Origin: Isoetes taiwanensis
Taxonomy: Eukaryota; Streptophyta; Lycopodiopsida; Isoetales; Isoetaceae
Direction of reading: 5' to 3'
Length of the DNA stretch: 64,000 nucleotides
NCBI GenBank assembly: GCA_021234155.1
Contig: JAJEKV010000318.1
Location: forward strand, 126,001 to 190,000
Every line of letters starts with the position of its first letter. Within the stretch, counting starts at the first letter, position 1. The notes under the pieces are model-generated. The model did not search any database and was not told the DNA's origin. It saw only the letters and a list, made by a program, of their open reading frames with translations. Positions 1-12,058 of the stretch are shown piece after piece. A program made the translations under genes and the position numbers.

Positions 1-1090
1 GAGGCAGTAGGCGGCAAAGCATTTTGGGAAGAGGAATTTGCATAAAAACTAAAGGAACCCTGAAAATTTTGGCCAATAGATGGGATGCTGGACACTCTTG
101 CTACTGACAACCTGATGTCTCCTTCCTGTACTGATTCATCAAACAAATTTTCAATGCCAGAGCTTACCTCAAAAGGTTGCAATCCTCCTGTTGTAGGCTG
201 TAGGTCTTGCTTTATTGCTTCAATACATTTCATTAATGCATCATGTTGATGCTTTGTTGGTCCTGCTGGATGAAAACATTCTGAAATATCAAGATCATTA
301 GCATGAGGAAAAGGAAGCTCTTGAGACAACTCTATTACTTCAAGATGTTCCACTTCACAATTCTCTTCTTTCAGAAAAAAGTTTTTCTCTGGCCCAACTT
401 TTCCATGTTGCTCCAAGTCAACTAACTCTGTAGAACTGACAAAAGCAAAATGAGAATGTTTTTGTGATTGTACCTCTTCTTTGAGATAAGGATTTCCATG
501 TGGCCCAATTGCTCCATACTGCTCTAACTCTATAAAACCCACAAAAGCATAATGGGTACCTTGCTCCAAACAAGCCACATCCAATTCTACAAAACCTGAA
601 ACGTTTTTTTGTTCCAAATGAGTGTCCTCTATGCATCCAACAGAGTGTTTCTCATGTTGTAACTGTATGGTCCTGCCATGGACACCGTTGACAGAATTAT
701 TTGGAGCTGGCATTGGAATTTCTGGGGCGATGGGGCACTGAAGATGGCGGTGGCCTTTGACTCTGCAGTAAGTGCATATTCCATGCAAGTTATGGAATGT
801 AATCACATGGCAATGCTTAATGGTATGTCCTGATAGATCGCAGTATTCACAGACCACTCCTGTGTAATCTTTACACCCCTTACCTACATAAAATTCACAT
901 GGTGGACCTTCATGTACTTCTCATTGTTGTGGTTGATGCATAATGTTCTGAATAATTTCAAGCTACAAGTGAATGCTACCAAGAGCTCATCCCGGTAGGA
1001 CCTCCATAATGTTGATCCAAGATTTGCACCTTGATCAACACTCGGATCTAAATACTTGTGGTCTGGATCTCCAGAGCTGTTTATATGCAC
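1..1090 (-). pseudogene. DUF4283 / zinc-knuckle protein (LINE ORF1-like), frameshifted and cut by the window edge
   Basis: The minus frame is open from about 895 down to base 1. It encodes two CCHC zinc knuckles, CEYCDLSGHTIKHC and CTYCRVKGHRHLQC (about 740-860). An acidic region follows with two imperfect copies of a unit containing ELxxLEQxG. Upstream (884-1090) another frame gives a segment with INHNNEKYMKVHH, which resembles the stretch before the knuckles in plant DUF4283 proteins. The two frames meet at about 885-890, which looks like a one-base frameshift. The architecture matches either LINE ORF1 nucleic-acid-binding proteins or host genes derived from them. No start codon or 3' end is visible. 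Good confidence in the zinc knuckles, moderate in the family name. Confidence 0.6.
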
Positions 1091-1254
1091 AGCTCAAGCC
1101 TTTGCCTCTACAAAAGCATAGTCTGGTAGTACTTTAAAGCTGTTGTACTAAACCATGTGAAGCTTGCAGGTAAGGCATAGGCATAGACGAAAATTATTGG
1201 GACTTGTATTGGCAAATGTGAAAAAATGAAATTTGAAATTTGATAGAAGCTTCC

Positions 1255-1385
1255 AAGAAGGTAAGATAAGATAAGATGAATTTTTACGTCCACGGGAACC
1301 CAACGGGTTATGGGACGGCACATGCAAGGGCAACAGCCCATCTAAAACCTGGGGACTAGGCCCCATCACCAAATACAATAACCAA
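1255..1385 (-). repeat. Candidate SINE/LINE 3' tail ending in a TTATC microsatellite
   Basis: On the minus strand a GC-richer segment (about 1285-1375) runs into a short tandem array of TTATC/TTATCTTA, as in retroposon 3' ends. It has no coding content, and no second copy was found in the window. The family is not recognised. Confidence 0.25.
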
Positions 1386-1390
1386 ATATT

Positions 1391-1896
1391 AAAAGGCTAC
1401 CAAGAATAAGAGAAGATAATGCTAATGCTAGTGGTAAATTTATGCTTCTAAAATTATCTAGACATAGCCAGTCCAAGGATTGGAAGGTCATTGATCTAGA
1501 ATACTTGCTGCGTCTCCCCTGTACACTGCCCATTTCTTTTGCAGGCGGGCTGCCCTCACAAATATCATATTCTGGACACTAGTTCTAAAATGGATCTTCT
1601 CAATGGAATTACATTGGGCATTTCATCATACTGCGTGATTTGGCAACTTAAATCAATAGGACTGAATGCGACAAACACTCAATCTTGCTGGTAGAAGCTA
1701 TAACACCATGACAATTACAGGGAAATGCATGATCTCAAAAGGAAATGGACAATGACTAAGATAGATTTTATGCTTCAAGAACAACAATTGCCAATGAAAT
1801 AGTTTCAACTTTCATAGAAAATATCAAAAGAACAATAATTTCTGACAAAGATATATGCAATTTCTTGCAGACGGCCCGTGAGTTTCCTCTCTCATA
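1391..1896. other. Unassigned intergenic sequence
   Basis: AT-rich sequence with no open frame or motif that I can support. It separates the zinc-knuckle pseudogene from the foldback element. Confidence 0.4.
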
Positions 1897-2349
1897 AACA
1901 ACCAATACATAATTACCCATTAACATTATTAACACAAACCATTGCATTCAATGCATTTAAGTAAAATCCCCCTGAAACCCCCTTTGGTTTGGGTGCATAT
2001 TCACACGGGGGGTTACTCCGGGCATCGAGAGCTGTTGGATGGGCATATTTGCCCTTTATTCCTCGATCTGGACCGTACATAGCGATCCTCGTTTGTGGGG
2101 TATGCCTGTACAAGTTTTTGTGTACTGTATATTGAGGTTTCCAAAATACTATAAGGTTTGAAGGAATGTACTTAATGGTGTTAATTTTGTACATGTATTG
2201 TAAGTTTTCAGGGGCTCTCGCTGCCCTACGTAACCCCCCGTGTGAATATGCACCCAAACCAAAGGGGGTTTCAGGGGGATTTTAATTTAAATGCATTGAA
2301 TGCAATGGTTTGTGTTAATAATGTTAATGGTAATTATGTATTGGTTGTT
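1897..2349. mobile_element. Foldback / MITE-like element with 136-bp terminal inverted repeats
   Basis: Positions 1897-2032 and 2214-2349 are reverse complements of each other over about 136 bp. The outer 118 bp are nearly perfect and the innermost 16 bp are weaker. The spacer (2033-2213) is AT-rich and non-coding. The ends read AACAACCAAT... on both arms. No convincing target-site duplication flanks it. The right arm is followed by an A10 run, so two retroposon 3' ends in inverted orientation are an alternative to a DNA transposon. Open frames in the arms are incidental. Confidence 0.75.
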
Positions 2350-2355
2350 ATATCA

Positions 2356-2404
2356 AAAAAAAAATTGGACCCTTCGGGCCCTAATAAAGGAAGGAAGGAA
2401 GGAA
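2356..2404 (+). repeat. Poly-A run followed by (GGAA)n
   Basis: An A10 tract and a small GGACCC-TTCG-GGGCCC-like hairpin lead into four GGAA units. This is typical debris of a retroposon 3' end next to the foldback element. Confidence 0.5.
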
Positions 2405-2723
2405 GTATAGGGAAAAATAGAGAAACTTTAAGGGCGTAAATATTAATTATTAATTCAAGAGATTGTATAAAACATCAAGGACATTACATTACATTTTCAT
2501 TTAATACAATGCATTTTTAGCTGAAATAGTTTGTTGCAATGTGACCACTCATCTGGATATGACAATGTTTTATGTTAGAAACACCTGAAATGCACAAATG
2601 GCCATCCAACGAGTCCATAGTAAGAATGATGTGGCCATCCTGCGGGTATATACCACGAGTGGAGCTGCCTTTTTGAGTTTCTTAGAAATAAACATTTAAC
2701 ATTAAAGTGAAATAAGAATCAAT

Positions 2724-4486
2724 TCAGTTAAAATATTGACTGCTTTCCAGAAAGGATCTCAGTAAATATCCGGGCACTTCTGATATATATGCCAGAATGC
2801 CCCACAGAAAAACGTAAAGCCCCACAGATCCTGAAGAAAAGAATGCTTTCCACCACCATGCCCAGTCTTCAACACAAAGATGCATATATGTCAGAACAAC
2901 AAAAACCTCTGCGCAGACAATGACGAGCAAGATGAACACCACAAGAAGACATCCAAAGACATACTTATACACGGCCCATCCATATACTGGACATAATGAA
3001 GAAAAGCTCAATGAAGAGGGTCCCAAAAGGCAGAGTTCCAACTCCTAAAACAAGCAACCAAGAAGGATATTTTTGAGCTGGAATTTCCCTAGGGATCTGG
3101 TTAGTCCTCACAGGATAATGGATAGGTTCTGCTTTAACCCCAAAATATCCTCCCCAAAGAGTTAATAGCACTGATATGCAAAACCAAAGTGCTATAAGGA
3201 TGAAGAACAGGATTGGCATGGCACCTGTGCTGTTACTACTCCAAAGCAGGAAATTCAAAAAATGTTATACCAGGAAAGGAACATGCAACTTTCCAAGCTA
3301 CTTATCTCCAACCCTTGGCATCACCCAACTCCACAGTGCGCCATAATCTGCATGGGATATGTACATAAGAAATTGTAACGGGTGAACTAGTTCTAAATAG
3401 CTGGTCCACAAGAGTTGCAGATCTGGCTTTTCTAAAAATCTGTCCATAGAATGCATTTTGCAGCTATGGCTTCTCTAAAAGCCTTCGGATGTGGTAGGTA
3501 ATAAAATGATAACGATTAGAAGATGCAACTATGGCAAATAGGAATCAAACTGGATGCAGCAAATCGAAACTTTGTTGGATATGTACCCTTTACCATAAAA
3601 AGGCCAAAGGCCCAGATATCAGAAAGAACCAGGCATATAAACTTCTAGCACAGCCGAAGGAGATGAGGCAGCCGATTCACTCTACAGGAAGTCTTTCAGT
3701 TGTCGGATTTGAGGCCATTTGGATACTGCCTTATGAATTCAACCCTTAAAAAATGTAGAAAGCTTATAAACCCAATCGAAACTCAACTGTTATGCAGCAA
3801 ATCGAAACTCAACCTGTTCCGACTGATTTTTGGTCGTGCCGAGAGCTCCACTCTTCAGCCGACTTTTGCCCCTTACAGATGATTTTACATGTTTCGCACC
3901 AAGGCACAGGTCTGATGTTATCCCTCTGAACCCTAAGATGGACTGGAGCTGCACCAGCAATCAATGATGGACTGGAGAAAAATAACATGTTGGAAACAAC
4001 TAAGCCATATTTTGTCTTGATTCATCCTACTACCATCTGCCACAGAAGAATAAACAAAAGAAAGCCAACTTAATAATCCAATTTGAAACAACATATTCTC
4101 TTTCCCGGCACATGGCATAAGCCTGTAAGCAAACTGGTGTTGTATAAAATCTAGATTTTGGGAAAATTTCCAGCACAGAAGGAATCGCTAGAGCTATATA
4201 ACCAGCAAACAGGGAAAGATGGTGAGCAACATGCCCCTTGATGCAGGGGACATGAACCCAAGGGCTGCAAACAAGATGGTGACAACTACCATACCCAAGA
4301 TCTGCAGTCCATTGCCAACCATGACGCAGAGCAGCTGTGGATGTAAAGGTGCACAAAACACATCTCCCGCTACTAGTTTCCACCCGGAAAGCTCCTCTGT
4401 CATTTGTGCATGTGCTTCCTTTTGTAGCTCCTCATATTTAGTCAGATCTCTCCTTACAGTCCTCAGGAAAATAACAAAAACAATGT
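2724..4486 (-). pseudogene. TMN / EMP70 (TM9SF) nine-transmembrane family pseudogene, 5'-truncated
   Basis: The minus strand carries, in order, several conserved blocks of plant endomembrane protein 70 (TMN8-10-like). Block A (about 4250-4486) has FLRTVRRDLTKYEEL, ELSGWKLV and GFMSPASRG. Block B (about 3265-3350) has RLWRT and AWKVACSFPG. Block C (2965-3258) has PVRTNQIPREIPAQKYPSWL and FIELFFIMSSIWMG. Block D (2724-2990) has LTYMHLCVEDW. The family are Golgi/endosome membrane proteins of about 640 aa. This copy is dead: there is an in-frame TAA in block B just before VAWKV, a deletion after PGITF, a frameshift at the SIWMGRV/YVFG junction, and decay after YVFL. The lumenal N-terminal half is missing. 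The 830-bp gap between A and B ends in a plausible splice acceptor, so this is a decayed genomic copy rather than a processed one. Confidence 0.85.
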
Positions 4487-4567
4487 CTGAAAGGAATGCA
4501 ATAACCATTCATAGCCATATCCGCTGCTTGCCATAGTCCTTTGCTCCACGAAACTGTTTATGAAACC

Positions 4568-4672
4568 CTAGTGATCTTTTTTTTTTTTTTGATAAAAAAA
4601 GAGGGCTTTCATTGTAAGCCCTTTGATCTCTTTCAATAAAAAAAGAGGGCTTTGTAGGCCCTTTGATCTTGA
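4568..4672 (-). repeat. Duplicated retroposon 3' tail with A-rich end
   Basis: Two copies of a unit reading AAAGGGC..AAAGCCCTC followed by T7-A on the minus strand lie side by side (about 4590-4630 and 4635-4672). The distal copy ends in a 14-base homopolymer. The CCCTC plus T-run plus poly-A layout resembles the LINE tail near 28760. Confidence 0.45.
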
Positions 4673-4730
4673 TCATTAGGTAAGGAAGATAAGGAAAATT
4701 GCACAAACTGCATGCAAAAACTTGGTGCAC

Positions 4731-5256
4731 TCTAGATGTACCAATTAGTACATCTCATATAATACGACCACCAAATCATAGGAAAACTATGCCAAAAAGC
4801 GTATAAAATTACAAAAAAAAAACCCATGTTATAATGCTAGATATTGTATTTTCAAGCACCATAACCGAAACTGAAACTGACCTCATCTTACGCCATTCAA
4901 TCTTGCCCCTTGTTTGGATATGCCTAAATTTGGACATCTCATTCTAGGCCCTCCCCAAATAAATAATGCTTTTTCTTGGCACGCGACATGGCTAAATTAA
5001 TGGACCTCTGTACTCAAACGTATGCAATTGTCTCTAAGCTTCTCAAACATCTTCATTTCGCTGGCATAGTTGCATGGACAAGTTCTTATAGGTCTTGGGG
5101 AGAGAAACGGAGAAGAAAATATGAACAGAACTAGAAAAAATTTGTGCAATAGTGGAAACCGAATTTGCCAACAATGGGTCTAATAAAAGAAAAATGTGAA
5201 GCAATGCACAAATGGAAAAACGGAGGATGTTGGCCACGAAAGTTGGCCAACACCAA
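4731..5256. other. Unassigned intergenic sequence
   Basis: AT-rich sequence between the TMN pseudogene and the LINE fragment. The short open frames here have no recognisable motif. Confidence 0.35.
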
Positions 5257-5630
5257 CTACTTGTAGTTGTAGGTCGGAGCCACCTCTACATCTTGTCCCT
5301 GGTAAGTGAATGAGGGAAGCCTTGGCTGACAGGATGACGAAACTAGCAGTACCCTAGTTTTGGCCAAGTTAACTCGCATGCCAGTGAATTGCCAAAAAGT
5401 ATCAAGAATATCCAGGTGACGTTGCATGTCCTCTGAAGTATAGGCCAGAAGGTCAACATCGTCAACATATATGAGTTGCCGGATTGTGTGATGCACGAGA
5501 TGGGCGCCCGCACCTCCGTGCTCAGAAAGCCAGTCTTCCAGCTGATCAATGTATAGGCCAAAGAGTGTGGAGGAGAGGGGGCAACACTGGCGTACTCCAA
5601 TACTACTGATTACTGACTGTCTTGATGATG
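5257..5630 (-). pseudogene. LINE (non-LTR) reverse transcriptase fragment
   Basis: The minus strand encodes GVRQCCPLSSTLFGLYIDQL, then LIYVDDVDLLAYTSE and GMRVNLAKTRVL. These are the RT palm motifs of plant LINEs: the GxxQGCPLSP block, the YxDD catalytic box and the downstream NxxKT block. The second glycine of the first motif is Cys here. Only about 125 residues remain. The fragment is cut at both ends, stopping at TYNYK just upstream of 5257. It is a 5'- and 3'-truncated relic with no endonuclease or zinc-binding domain attached. Confidence 0.9.
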
Positions 5631-5639
5631 TGATATCTG

Positions 5640-8600
5640 AACTCGTTCACAACAAGTCGGTTACTTCGAGCATTCTTCACGAAAGCACTGAGTTAAATGC
5701 AAATAAGAAGTCTATGACCTTGTGGAAAAGTGCATCGAATCATGCTACAAGACCTATCTGTATTCTCCAGTGAGATATAGCCAGGGATTTTGATTTGGTT
5801 TGCAGATCCATGGATAGAAAAACTGCCATCACTATTTTTTTCTGGAGAACCTGCATTCAACATCCAGACATCATCGATTGCTCTGGGGAGCGCGTTGGAT
5901 AGGAGACAAAATTCTAGAGGCATACTTGGCAGACTGGCTGGGAATCAGGCTTTATGTCCCACGAATCTGACGAACTCCTTCTTCCTTCTTTCTCTCTTTC
6001 CAGTAAATTTTGTGCAGGTCTAGGTCAAAAGGGGCGAGATGCCAGGCGCAGACATGCAGGGCCTGCAACCTTGGCCCTGCGCAGGGGTTTGTAGGGCCTG
6101 TGTAGTGGGGATTTGGTATCTGAAATAATGGAGTATTGCATTTTTTTTGAAAATTCTAACGTTTTCTTACATATTTTTAGATAATCTATATGTTTTTAAG
6201 GAAAGTTGTATTTTTTGTGTGAAGACCCTGATATGAAGCAGAGGCAACTTTGTAGCGGCTATTATGTTCGAAGTAAGAAGACCCTGATCATGAAGCAGTG
6301 GCAACTTGGATATAGGACCGAGGCTTAAAGGGACGCCAACGACAGCTATGGGATTATGCAATAGAGTCGTATGAAGAAGCAACATAATAAAATCAAATGG
6401 CAGTTGCACGAAGGTCTTGGAATGTATTAGTGGCAGTATTATGGGGAGGTTTTCCTCGAAAACCCCTACGCGGGCAAGGTTTTTAGTCCTAGCTATAATA
6501 CCATTACTATGCATTTTCGAGTTATACTATTGAGAAGCAGATGGTTGAGGAGATACCATGGCACTAAAGTTGAGCGAATTAAAGACTATATATTGAAATT
6601 TACAAACTAGAGGTGTGAAATTCGATGCGGTGGTTTGGAAAGATATGACATGTTTATGAAGCAAGTTAAACAGGGATTAGAAATGAAAGATTACGAAAAG
6701 AGTGTATTAAGCAAAAGTTACTGAGGCGCATGAAAGATGATGATGAGGAAGGACGAAGAATTAGGTGATGTTACATGAGTCAGACATGCATGAATAACGG
6801 GGAACAAATACAAACAAAGGGAGAAGCACAGGCAGTACAATTAAGGTTGCATGTTGTCTAGCTAAGGAATGTAAGTCATGGAACATGAAAGGAAATTAAA
6901 TATGTATATTTGGAAGAAAAAATGATGACTTGGAGCTGATGTGGACGAATGGTTGAGAGAAACCTAAACATAATGGTTAAGGAAAACGGAGATGGGAGCG
7001 GCAGGTCAATTGGGACAGTTGGGCTGTGATTACTATGAAGGGGAGACATCTGGCCATGGCAGAAGAGGGCCAGAAGCAAAAAGTAAGTTCGTTTTTGGAT
7101 ATATCAGCTTATGGGCCAATACAACAATATGAAGCATTCTCATGGCAGATTTTCATGTATATCAGACCTGGTTCCTTTTGGGCAGCCTATCGTATGCAAA
7201 TTCGGCATGTGGGTCATCATTAGCAGCCATAAATCAGCATATGGAGCAGTATAAATTCGTCTTTGTCTTCAACAACAAGTGGAAGCATGATTTAGGGGAT
7301 AACACAATCTGAAATGATCAAGTAGGTATTTGTAATTATTATTTTTCTGGAATTCCATTAAATTCTGAGATGAAATTGATGTATCTGAAGGGCATAGTTC
7401 CTCATTATTATGAAGATTCATATGGAACAGTTGCTTTATCATTGTCTTAATGTTGATTTCCTTTGAATCATGCCTTGTTATATTGCTGTTACTTTTGAAG
7501 ACCCAACGGTGTCAAGTTTATAAAAGACAAGCTGAATTATGAATTATGATGCTCATTTGTGATGGGCTTTTTTTTGTTTTTAATTGCAATTCCATTTACA
7601 AACATTGTCCATTTGGAGTTTTAGCATGTTGCAAGTTGTATCATTTTGAATTCTCTTGTTGTAAACTGAATTATTATGGAGTATACTACCATGATGCTGG
7701 TTATTGCCCTGATTGTTTTATACTCATGCATCGCTGTGGAGCCCAGGGTTAGTTGTTCTTAGATTCCATTGGACTCACTACAGGCCGGATGTCCCTAGGG
7801 AACCCAGGCCGCTGGTCAGACCAAGGGCCCCCATTGGCATGCAGAATTAGGGCAGACCCGCTTGTTGTGGAGTTTTTTTTCCTCCCTTTCTGTGGCATTG
7901 GTGGGGGATCCAAATCGAGGGGACCTTTTACTTTTATTTCTTTGGGTTTAATCTTCTTGTTAAATTCCCTTTCTTTTAAACCTTAGTTAAATTTGTTTGT
8001 GGTCTAGGTTATGTTGCACTTCAAAACGACCAGGGGATACCTCTGTCATGCAAGATAAGATTGTGGCCTTGTATATGCCAGGTTGTTGCCTATAATCTCC
8101 TAGTAATGAGTTAGCACTTTATCACAATAAATCTCATCAAAACATTTTCTAAGACAAGATGTTCGGTTGCACAACCTTTTTCTAGATGGAGCTCTTTGTT
8201 CCTTTCGAATTTTACATTATATGGCGGCCCAGCGGAAAATATTTTCATGGATCAAACGGTGCCAAGATGAATCTTCCTCAAATTTGGTTGAACATTGGTC
8301 AACCACTGGTCGGCTGCTTCCCCATCTCTACCTCGACCCATCTTTTTTAGCCTTGTTGCTTTTCTGAGCATCCGTGCCATGTATGGCATGGATTCCCTTA
8401 ACATTGATGGTTATTTTTCCATCTATGATTTCACATTTTCTTTGTTCAGGTGTATTGCACGGTTCTAAAGTAGTGATGGTTACTTTAGAGCATTGAGGGA
8501 TGTTTTCCACTTGACATTTTGCATTTTCCCTCTATATGTATGGCAGGGATTCTAGAGCATTGATGGTTGCCCACTTGGCGTTTCTATCTAGTCACGTGCT

Positions 8601-9500
8601 AGGTACCATTTTTTCTCATATTTTATTTGCGGCATTATTATTTCTCATATTAGATGAATTATGCAATTTGTTAGGCATATGGTCAAGGTTTTTAAACCAG
8701 GTTTGCCTGCTTATTTCCTTCATTTGTCAGGTTCGAGCGATTCTTGCTTTTCCATGGGGCTTCTTGGCTTTGGATGTTGTTCATACCATTGTGCATCGTA
8801 CTTTTTGGAGTTCACATCATCGCTTCTATTTATCTTCGTTGGCTTACACCTCTTTACCTGCATTTTTTCAGTACCAATTTGACCTTCTTTATCACGTTCC
8901 TTGACCATGTCCATCAAACTAACCTCAAATCTTCCCTCTATCTTATTCTCAATTATGACCTTATCATCCTTTCATTCGTCCTAGCCCTCATCTCCTTTTC
9001 GTTGACCACATATGGCACTCCTCGCCCCATGGACTAGGTCCTTTTTCACTTCTGTTGATTTAGAGCTAGTGGAGTTCCAGATGGTCTTTCCCAATGCCAT
9101 GGGTGTTGGCGCTCCTCTTCTTCTCATACACAATACATTCAGCCCGATCTTCACCAGCACATACAGTTACACCACGCCACCTAGGTCTATGCGAAGAGCA
9201 GAGTTCTATTCTTTTCAATCGGCATTTTGGTGTGCGTATATCGCAAGTCCTCATTAGGAGAATGCAGATCGATCCACACCATAGGATCAAGATTTTCGTG
9301 AGAGGTCGAGCGATATATATTCGGTCTTTTCGTGTTTCTTCTCATTTGGTATTCTTCTCACAGTAGTATAGTACCATTGGGCAAATGCTCCCACCCTGCT
9401 CTTCTTTTTCCCTCTCATTCATGGACCATCGACTCAGGTCTCATCTCAGGTCTCATCTATGTTAAGAAATTTTACTAATGTCTCTCTTTTTTAAAGAAAG
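5640..9500. other. Long AT-rich region without a recognisable gene
   Basis: About 3.9 kb with only short open frames in either strand. A 122-codon hydrophobic frame at 8536-8904 (+) has no motif I recognise and lies in T-rich sequence, so it is probably chance. Small direct repeats occur at 6222-6310 (GAAGACCCTGAT.ATGAAGCAG twice) and around 8388/8536 (TATGGCA.GGATTC..GCATTGATGG). A GC-richer island at 7785-7930 resembles a purine-rich retroelement terminus, but no partner repeat was found. Confidence 0.4.
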
Positions 9501-9504
9501 TTAT

Positions 9505-9612
9505 TGTTATTTATATGGGCCTGGCATGCGTGACTAGCCCCTCCTTGTTATAGAGGTTTTTTGTCATGTGGCACGCATGATTAGCCCCTCTGGAGGTTTT
9601 TCTTTTTAATTT
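9505..9612. repeat. Diverged direct repeat of about 50 bp
   Basis: Two copies of a unit with TGGCA.GC.TGA.TAGCCCCT followed by GAGGTTTTT occur at about 9520-9562 and 9569-9603. There is no coding content. Confidence 0.5.
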
Positions 9613-9880
9613 CTTTCAAGTTCCTTGGTAAAGACGACTCTCCGGGCTTAAGGTTGGTGCGGCAATCATTTATGCAATGTCTCCCCTTTCACAAGACATC
9701 TATCAAGCCTAGTCTCCCATGGGCCTTGTTGTACCCGCTGCATCCATATCCAAATGCTTATCCATTCCATGTTTCTAACTGTTCCTTGTGATTTGACATC
9801 TAGAGCTAATAATGCATATAATATCTTAGGAAGCAATATCATCATGCATGTGTATCACATATTAAACAAGGTTGCAAATT

Positions 9881-9908
9881 AAACGGGAGTGTTGCAACAC
9901 TCCCGTTT
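9881..9908. repeat. Perfect 28-bp palindrome
   Basis: AAACGGGAGTGTTG is followed immediately by its exact reverse complement, with no loop. The surrounding sequence is AT-rich and has no further symmetry. It could be a transposon-excision scar or a dyad binding site; the sequence does not decide. Confidence 0.7.
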
Positions 9909-10319
9909 CAAAGATTCCTTTTAAAAAAACACCATGCTCTTAAAATTAGCCTTTTTTGGATAAACTTGAGAATTCCAAAAGGTTCAGTCTTTTTTTTCCC
10001 CTCATTTTGACTCCTCATTAAGTGACAAGTTCGTTTTTAGCAAAGAAACACCCTTGAAAATGTCAAAATGTAGACATGAATACATAATCTCTGAAAGTGA
10101 GATATCAAAAATATCAAAAGAGAGAAGGAAAAATAATTTTTTTCAGTATATCAATTTGCCACCCTCAAAATTTAGTGCGTATGGAACAATACACTAGTCA
10201 AACGTTGCAACTGGATATGTGTTTCAAGTCTCCACATTTAGTTGTTCCATCAAACAAGTTTGACATGTTATGACGTTCTTTTGGCTGAATTAAAAACACT
10301 AAAATAATAAAGTAAACAA

Positions 10320-10455
10320 ATAATCACTAGAACGCATTGTAGAATACACTTTTGCTTTTCGAAAAAACAAACGTGTATTCCAGAATGCATTTTGGATTTT
10401 CAAAGAAAGTAAAAGTGTATTCCGGAATACACCTAAACGTGTATTCTGGAAAATA
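10320..10455. repeat. Cluster of GTGTATTCC-type short repeats in both orientations
   Basis: GTGTATTCCAGAAT, GTGTATTCCGGAATACAC and GTGTATTCTGGAA, with related inverted copies (GTAGAATACAC), lie within about 130 bp. The middle copy is itself a near-palindrome. This looks like small-scale tandem and inverted duplication. No function is assigned. Confidence 0.55.
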
Positions 10456-11960
10456 TGTTGCCTATGTGCTAAGGTTTATAGCTTGCGTAGTATCTCTTGC
10501 AGCTTGCTAAATCAGTACGACATGAGTATGATTGAGAACTTTGCGAAGTCTTGAAGAATTTGGGCAAGAAGATTGTGTGACAATCGTCTAGTAACCTTTG
10601 TTGTTCTTCCATTCAATGCTTGGATATGTCTTTTCTGTAGTGAAGATGACAGTGTCCCCGAAAATGTTCTATGTGTACAGAAGTGTTGATACAAACGATG
10701 TGAGAAAACTAGAAGGCAACAAGCGACGTTTAACATAGCAGCTGGCAGATTCTATTAGAAAGATCGGCAAGTTTTGCCATGATCAGGCCAAGACATTCTT
10801 TGGATCAGTAAATAATAGTCTTAAAAGTTGATAGCATAAGATTCATGGGCAACATAAAAAGATGGTCAATACCGCCTGAAGGTGTAATCCGACCCCTCTA
10901 GTGCAAGTTACGGGCTTTTGAACACGATTAAGAAAAAGAAGCTTCCTAGAAAGTCCATCCAATAAATGCTTTGCCACCTCATTACATTTTCATTAATGAG
11001 GATGCCACCTCATCTCATTTAAAAGAAAAAATGTAATTTAATATAAAAACTTAATGGCTAGGATTTATCCTAACCTTTTGATCTAACGGCTAAGATTTGC
11101 TACATCAAATCACCTTTAAGGAACCTTCCTTGCACCTTCCCTACAAAAATCAAAGGCTATGATTTCGCCTTCCCCTTTGATCCGACGGTTCATAGATGGG
11201 GTGCATGCCCCATGCATGCCCATGCATGTACATACATCTAAATATGTGGCCGAGATTTAACCTCTGAAATTCGACGGCCTAGATAGAAAGGAGCAAACCG
11301 ATGTGTCCCACACATCAAAGTGTGTTTATATTATTTTAAATATTAGTAAAGATGTACAAAAAATCTATTTTTTTAAGGAAGAGAAAACCCATATCTCGAT
11401 ACAGAGAACCAGAATAAGCTCCCAACTAAGAAGCCTGGGAGTTCTAAATGAGTCTAAAAATCTTAACTGTTTTGGTATGCCTGCCTAAAATATAGTAGAG
11501 TATCAAAAGTGGGATATCAGGTGATGATTCGTGAACTTCCTGGCCTTCCCTTTGATTACACTATGAAAAGTGCAATAGGTACACATGCATGGTTTTGCCA
11601 CCTGCCTTTCGCATCCTTTGCTCGGCAAATGACATCTCTTTTTATATCGAAATTCTGATCACATCAACACCCACAAAGGCACGGCTCCAAATGTTGATGA
11701 ACGTCAGGAGGCCCGAAGACCTTCACTCATTTAGCATTAGAGCCCAGGTCCATTTTGTTCCATATCAGTTTGCGCATCAACATGAATAGAACTTCTGTGG
11801 AAAAACAAAAATCAATCAAAAATTTCATAAATCCATTCAATATCATATATGGCCTGTTTAATTACTCCCTCAAGAGGGATAATTTCACAATTAAATATAA
11901 AGGAGTTTCTGCCTTTCTAGATTCTCCACAAAATAATGTAGATCCTCCAATCAGGATTGG
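10456..11960. other. Unassigned intergenic sequence with a CATGCA-rich patch
   Basis: No supported gene. At about 11198-11236 there is a dense run of CATGC/GCATG words of the RY-element type, next to a CTTTGATCCGACGG motif. The pattern could equally come from a repeat family. Confidence 0.35.
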
Positions 11961-12058
11961 GAGGCATGAAGAACTCTTCTTCACTTAAGGCATTGAGGTC
12001 ATTTCCTATGAGGCATGAAGAACTCTTCTTCACTTAAGGCATTGAGGTCATTTCCAAT
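11961..12058. repeat. Tandem duplication, period 49 bp, two copies
   Basis: The unit starting GAGGCATGAAGAACTCTTC at 11961 recurs at 12010 almost unchanged and differs near the end (TTTCCTATG versus TTTCCAATG). It duplicates the 3' end of the LINE fragment that follows on the minus strand. Confidence 0.85.

Noticed and set aside
1913-2439. Overlapping ORFs of 114 and 65 codons on opposite strands
   Set aside because: They lie in the arms of the foldback element and read the same inverted repeat, so they are shadows and not genes.
4219-4536. 105-codon + strand ORF
   Set aside because: It is antisense to conserved EMP70 blocks on the minus strand and has no motif of its own.
8536-8904. 122-codon hydrophobic ORF that could be a membrane protein
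   Set aside because: T-rich sequence gives hydrophobic translations by chance. There is no family motif, no splice context and no conserved pattern.
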